From Verrucomicrobiota bacterium (lineage in GTDB: Bacteria > Verrucomicrobiota > Verrucomicrobiia > Verrucomicrobiales > Akkermansiaceae), in assembly GCA_026397695.1 (NCBI GenBank), contig JAPLUJ010000068.1:1-5569 (forward strand): 5,569 nt of DNA, in the 5' to 3' direction. Shown one piece after another: positions 4,582 to 5,569 of this stretch (the stretch's first letter is position 1; every line of letters begins with the position of its first letter). The translations under genes and the position numbers were made by a program. The notes beneath the pieces are model-generated. The model made no database searches. It was not told the origin of the DNA and saw only the letters and a program-made list of their open reading frames with translations.

Positions 4582-4977
4582 TTCCAAGGGTGATAACCGC
4601 AGGCAAATCCAGCAAAATAGCGACGATGTCAATTTGCACATCTCATAACCACCGCTCCAAAAATCCAGAGAGCGGCGAGAGTCCGGGCGGCTTTCGGGGG
4701 TCGCGGGTGGCAAAATCGGCCAAATCCGCCGCTCTCTATTTAACAGGCGACACCCAACCCCTTTGGTATCAGGGGGAAACGGGCCGTCTGGGACCCAAAA
4801 TACCGGTCCAGCTATTTGGTAAGTTGACTTGCGCCTTGACGCAACGGCGGGAAAACACCGGCGGCCTGCTTGGGCTCGGCTGGCTCTATGATTTCTGCAC
4901 CCTCAACGACCATCGCCTGGCTCGCCGATCCACAGTCGAACTACAGGTGGTTGTTCCTGGTCCCGCTATCCGACTTC
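4582..4977. other. Unassigned 0.4-kb stretch with an 11-bp inverted repeat
   Basis: I see no convincing gene on either strand. Open frames here lack ribosome sites and recognisable motifs. AGAGAGCGGCG (4667-4677) and CGCCGCTCTCT (4727-4737) are a perfect 11-bp inverted repeat 49 bases apart. A small TTGCG/CGCAA pair lies near 4828-4843. The stretch follows the 3' end of the sigma-factor remnant on the minus strand, so it may include that gene's trailer. No clear terminator was found. Confidence 0.4.
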
Positions 4978-5569
4978 TCAAATTGGCCGAGTTATAGCCG
5001 CGCACATCTCACCCACCAAGCCGACTCTCAATGGCTTGGGCGCTGGCTTTTCTTTTTTGCTCAACGTGCGGCGCATCTTGGTAAGAGCCGAGTTCTGAAG
5101 CTGGCGGATCCGCTCGCGAGTCACCCCGAATACGGCGCTCGCGTTCGTCCAGCACGTCGAGCAAGTCTTCGAGTTCCGCGTGAATGTTCTTGTCGGTGAG
5201 CATGTCCAGCGGATTGATTGCATGCTCGTCACTGATCACTTCGCCATACTCCGTGGCTTCCCCCTCGTTGATCGGCGAGTTCAGCGATGTCGGCCGGTGG
5301 GACGCTTGACGCAGCATTGCCAACTTGCGACGGGGAACACCAATTTCATCGGCCAATTCGTCATCCGTGGGCTCGTGTCCCATCGCTTCGGTGAGCAACG
5401 TCGCAATCCGGCGCATTTTCGCAATCTTGTCCACCATATGGACCGGCAGGCGGATCGTTTTCGACTGGTTGGCCAAAGCCCGTTTGATCGATTGCTTGAT
5501 CCACCAAGCAGCGTACGTGGAAAGTTTGCCACCCTTTTTCGGATCAAAGCGCTCCACCGCCTTCATCAG
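4978..5569 (-). pseudogene. rpoD-like: RpoD-like primary sigma factor gene with frameshifting deletion, 5' end outside the window
   Basis: The minus strand enters mid-gene at LMKAVERFDPKKGG. It carries sigma-70 regions 2.3-2.4 (STYAAWWIKQSIKRAL, then KTIRLPVHM), region 3 (GHEPTDDELADEIG) and the SLNSPI linker, up to LLDVLDERERRI at the start of region 4. There, at 5129-5136, the frame breaks. The protein sense resumes one frame over as AVFGVTRERIRQLQNSALTK and LSKKEKPAPK, the recognition helix and tail, ending at the stop 4978-4980. The segment between (usually about 22 residues, RFGL through LEEVG) is missing. Without correction the product reads nonsense to a stop at 5009-5011 and lacks the -35-binding helix. 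A cell needs an intact primary sigma factor, so this must be a decayed extra copy or an assembly error. The Met at 5566 is internal, not the start. Confidence 0.85.

Noticed and set aside
4590..4997. + strand open frames between the REP palindrome and the sigma remnant
   Set aside because: No known motif, no ribosome site, weak codon bias, and overlap with the antisense of the sigma gene's tail.
1..5569. CRISPR array, tRNA, rRNA or integron attC sites
   Set aside because: No evenly spaced repeats with unique spacers, no cloverleaf with CCA-type acceptor arms, and no attC core pairs were seen on either strand. Small hairpins found are listed separately.

Overview
This window looks like a repeat-rich, decaying stretch of a bacterial chromosome, most likely from Verrucomicrobiota of the Opitutaceae type. 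That placement is an inference. It rests on the style of the sigma-factor fragment at the right edge (an RpoD-like protein with STYAAWWIKQ and KTIRLPVHM), an SHD1-like protein fragment, and high third-position GC in the genes. No rRNA, tRNA or taxonomic marker is present to prove it.

The left two thirds (about 108-3649) is one transposon-like unit with three genes on the + strand. The first encodes a small zinc-ribbon/helix-turn-helix protein (329-883). The second encodes a DD(35)E transposase of the rve/Mu-C type with an intact catalytic triad (1080-2300). The third encodes an ExeA/TniB-like AAA+ ATPase with intact Walker motifs (2362-3204). This is the architecture of transposons that use a DDE recombinase with an ATP-dependent target-selection partner (Tn5053 TniA/TniB, Mu A/B, IS21 IstA/IstB), plus a third small gene. 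Both non-coding ends are AT-rich, carry repeats, and finish in imperfect inverted repeats. Strong hairpins lie between the ATPase gene and the right end, one of them placed to stop minus-strand transcription entering the element. Short minus-strand coding remnants flank it: an RHS-like fragment at 1-86 and an unrecognised fragment that runs into the right end.

The right third (about 3650-5569) contains only broken genes and small palindromes. It holds the first codons of a RAYT (REP-associated tyrosine transposase) with a 14-bp tandem duplication, a GTAG-headed REP-type palindrome, a hydrolase gene reduced to its two ends, an unexplained 0.4-kb stretch with an 11-bp inverted repeat, and an RpoD-like sigma-factor gene. 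The sigma gene runs off the window and has a frameshifting deletion of about 65 bp in region 4. The deletion junction lies in an 8-bp stretch that reads correctly for both flanks.

Taken together, an apparently intact three-gene transposon sits in a zone of gene decay where internal deletions, repeats and mobile remnants recur. The element is the only part that looks functional.
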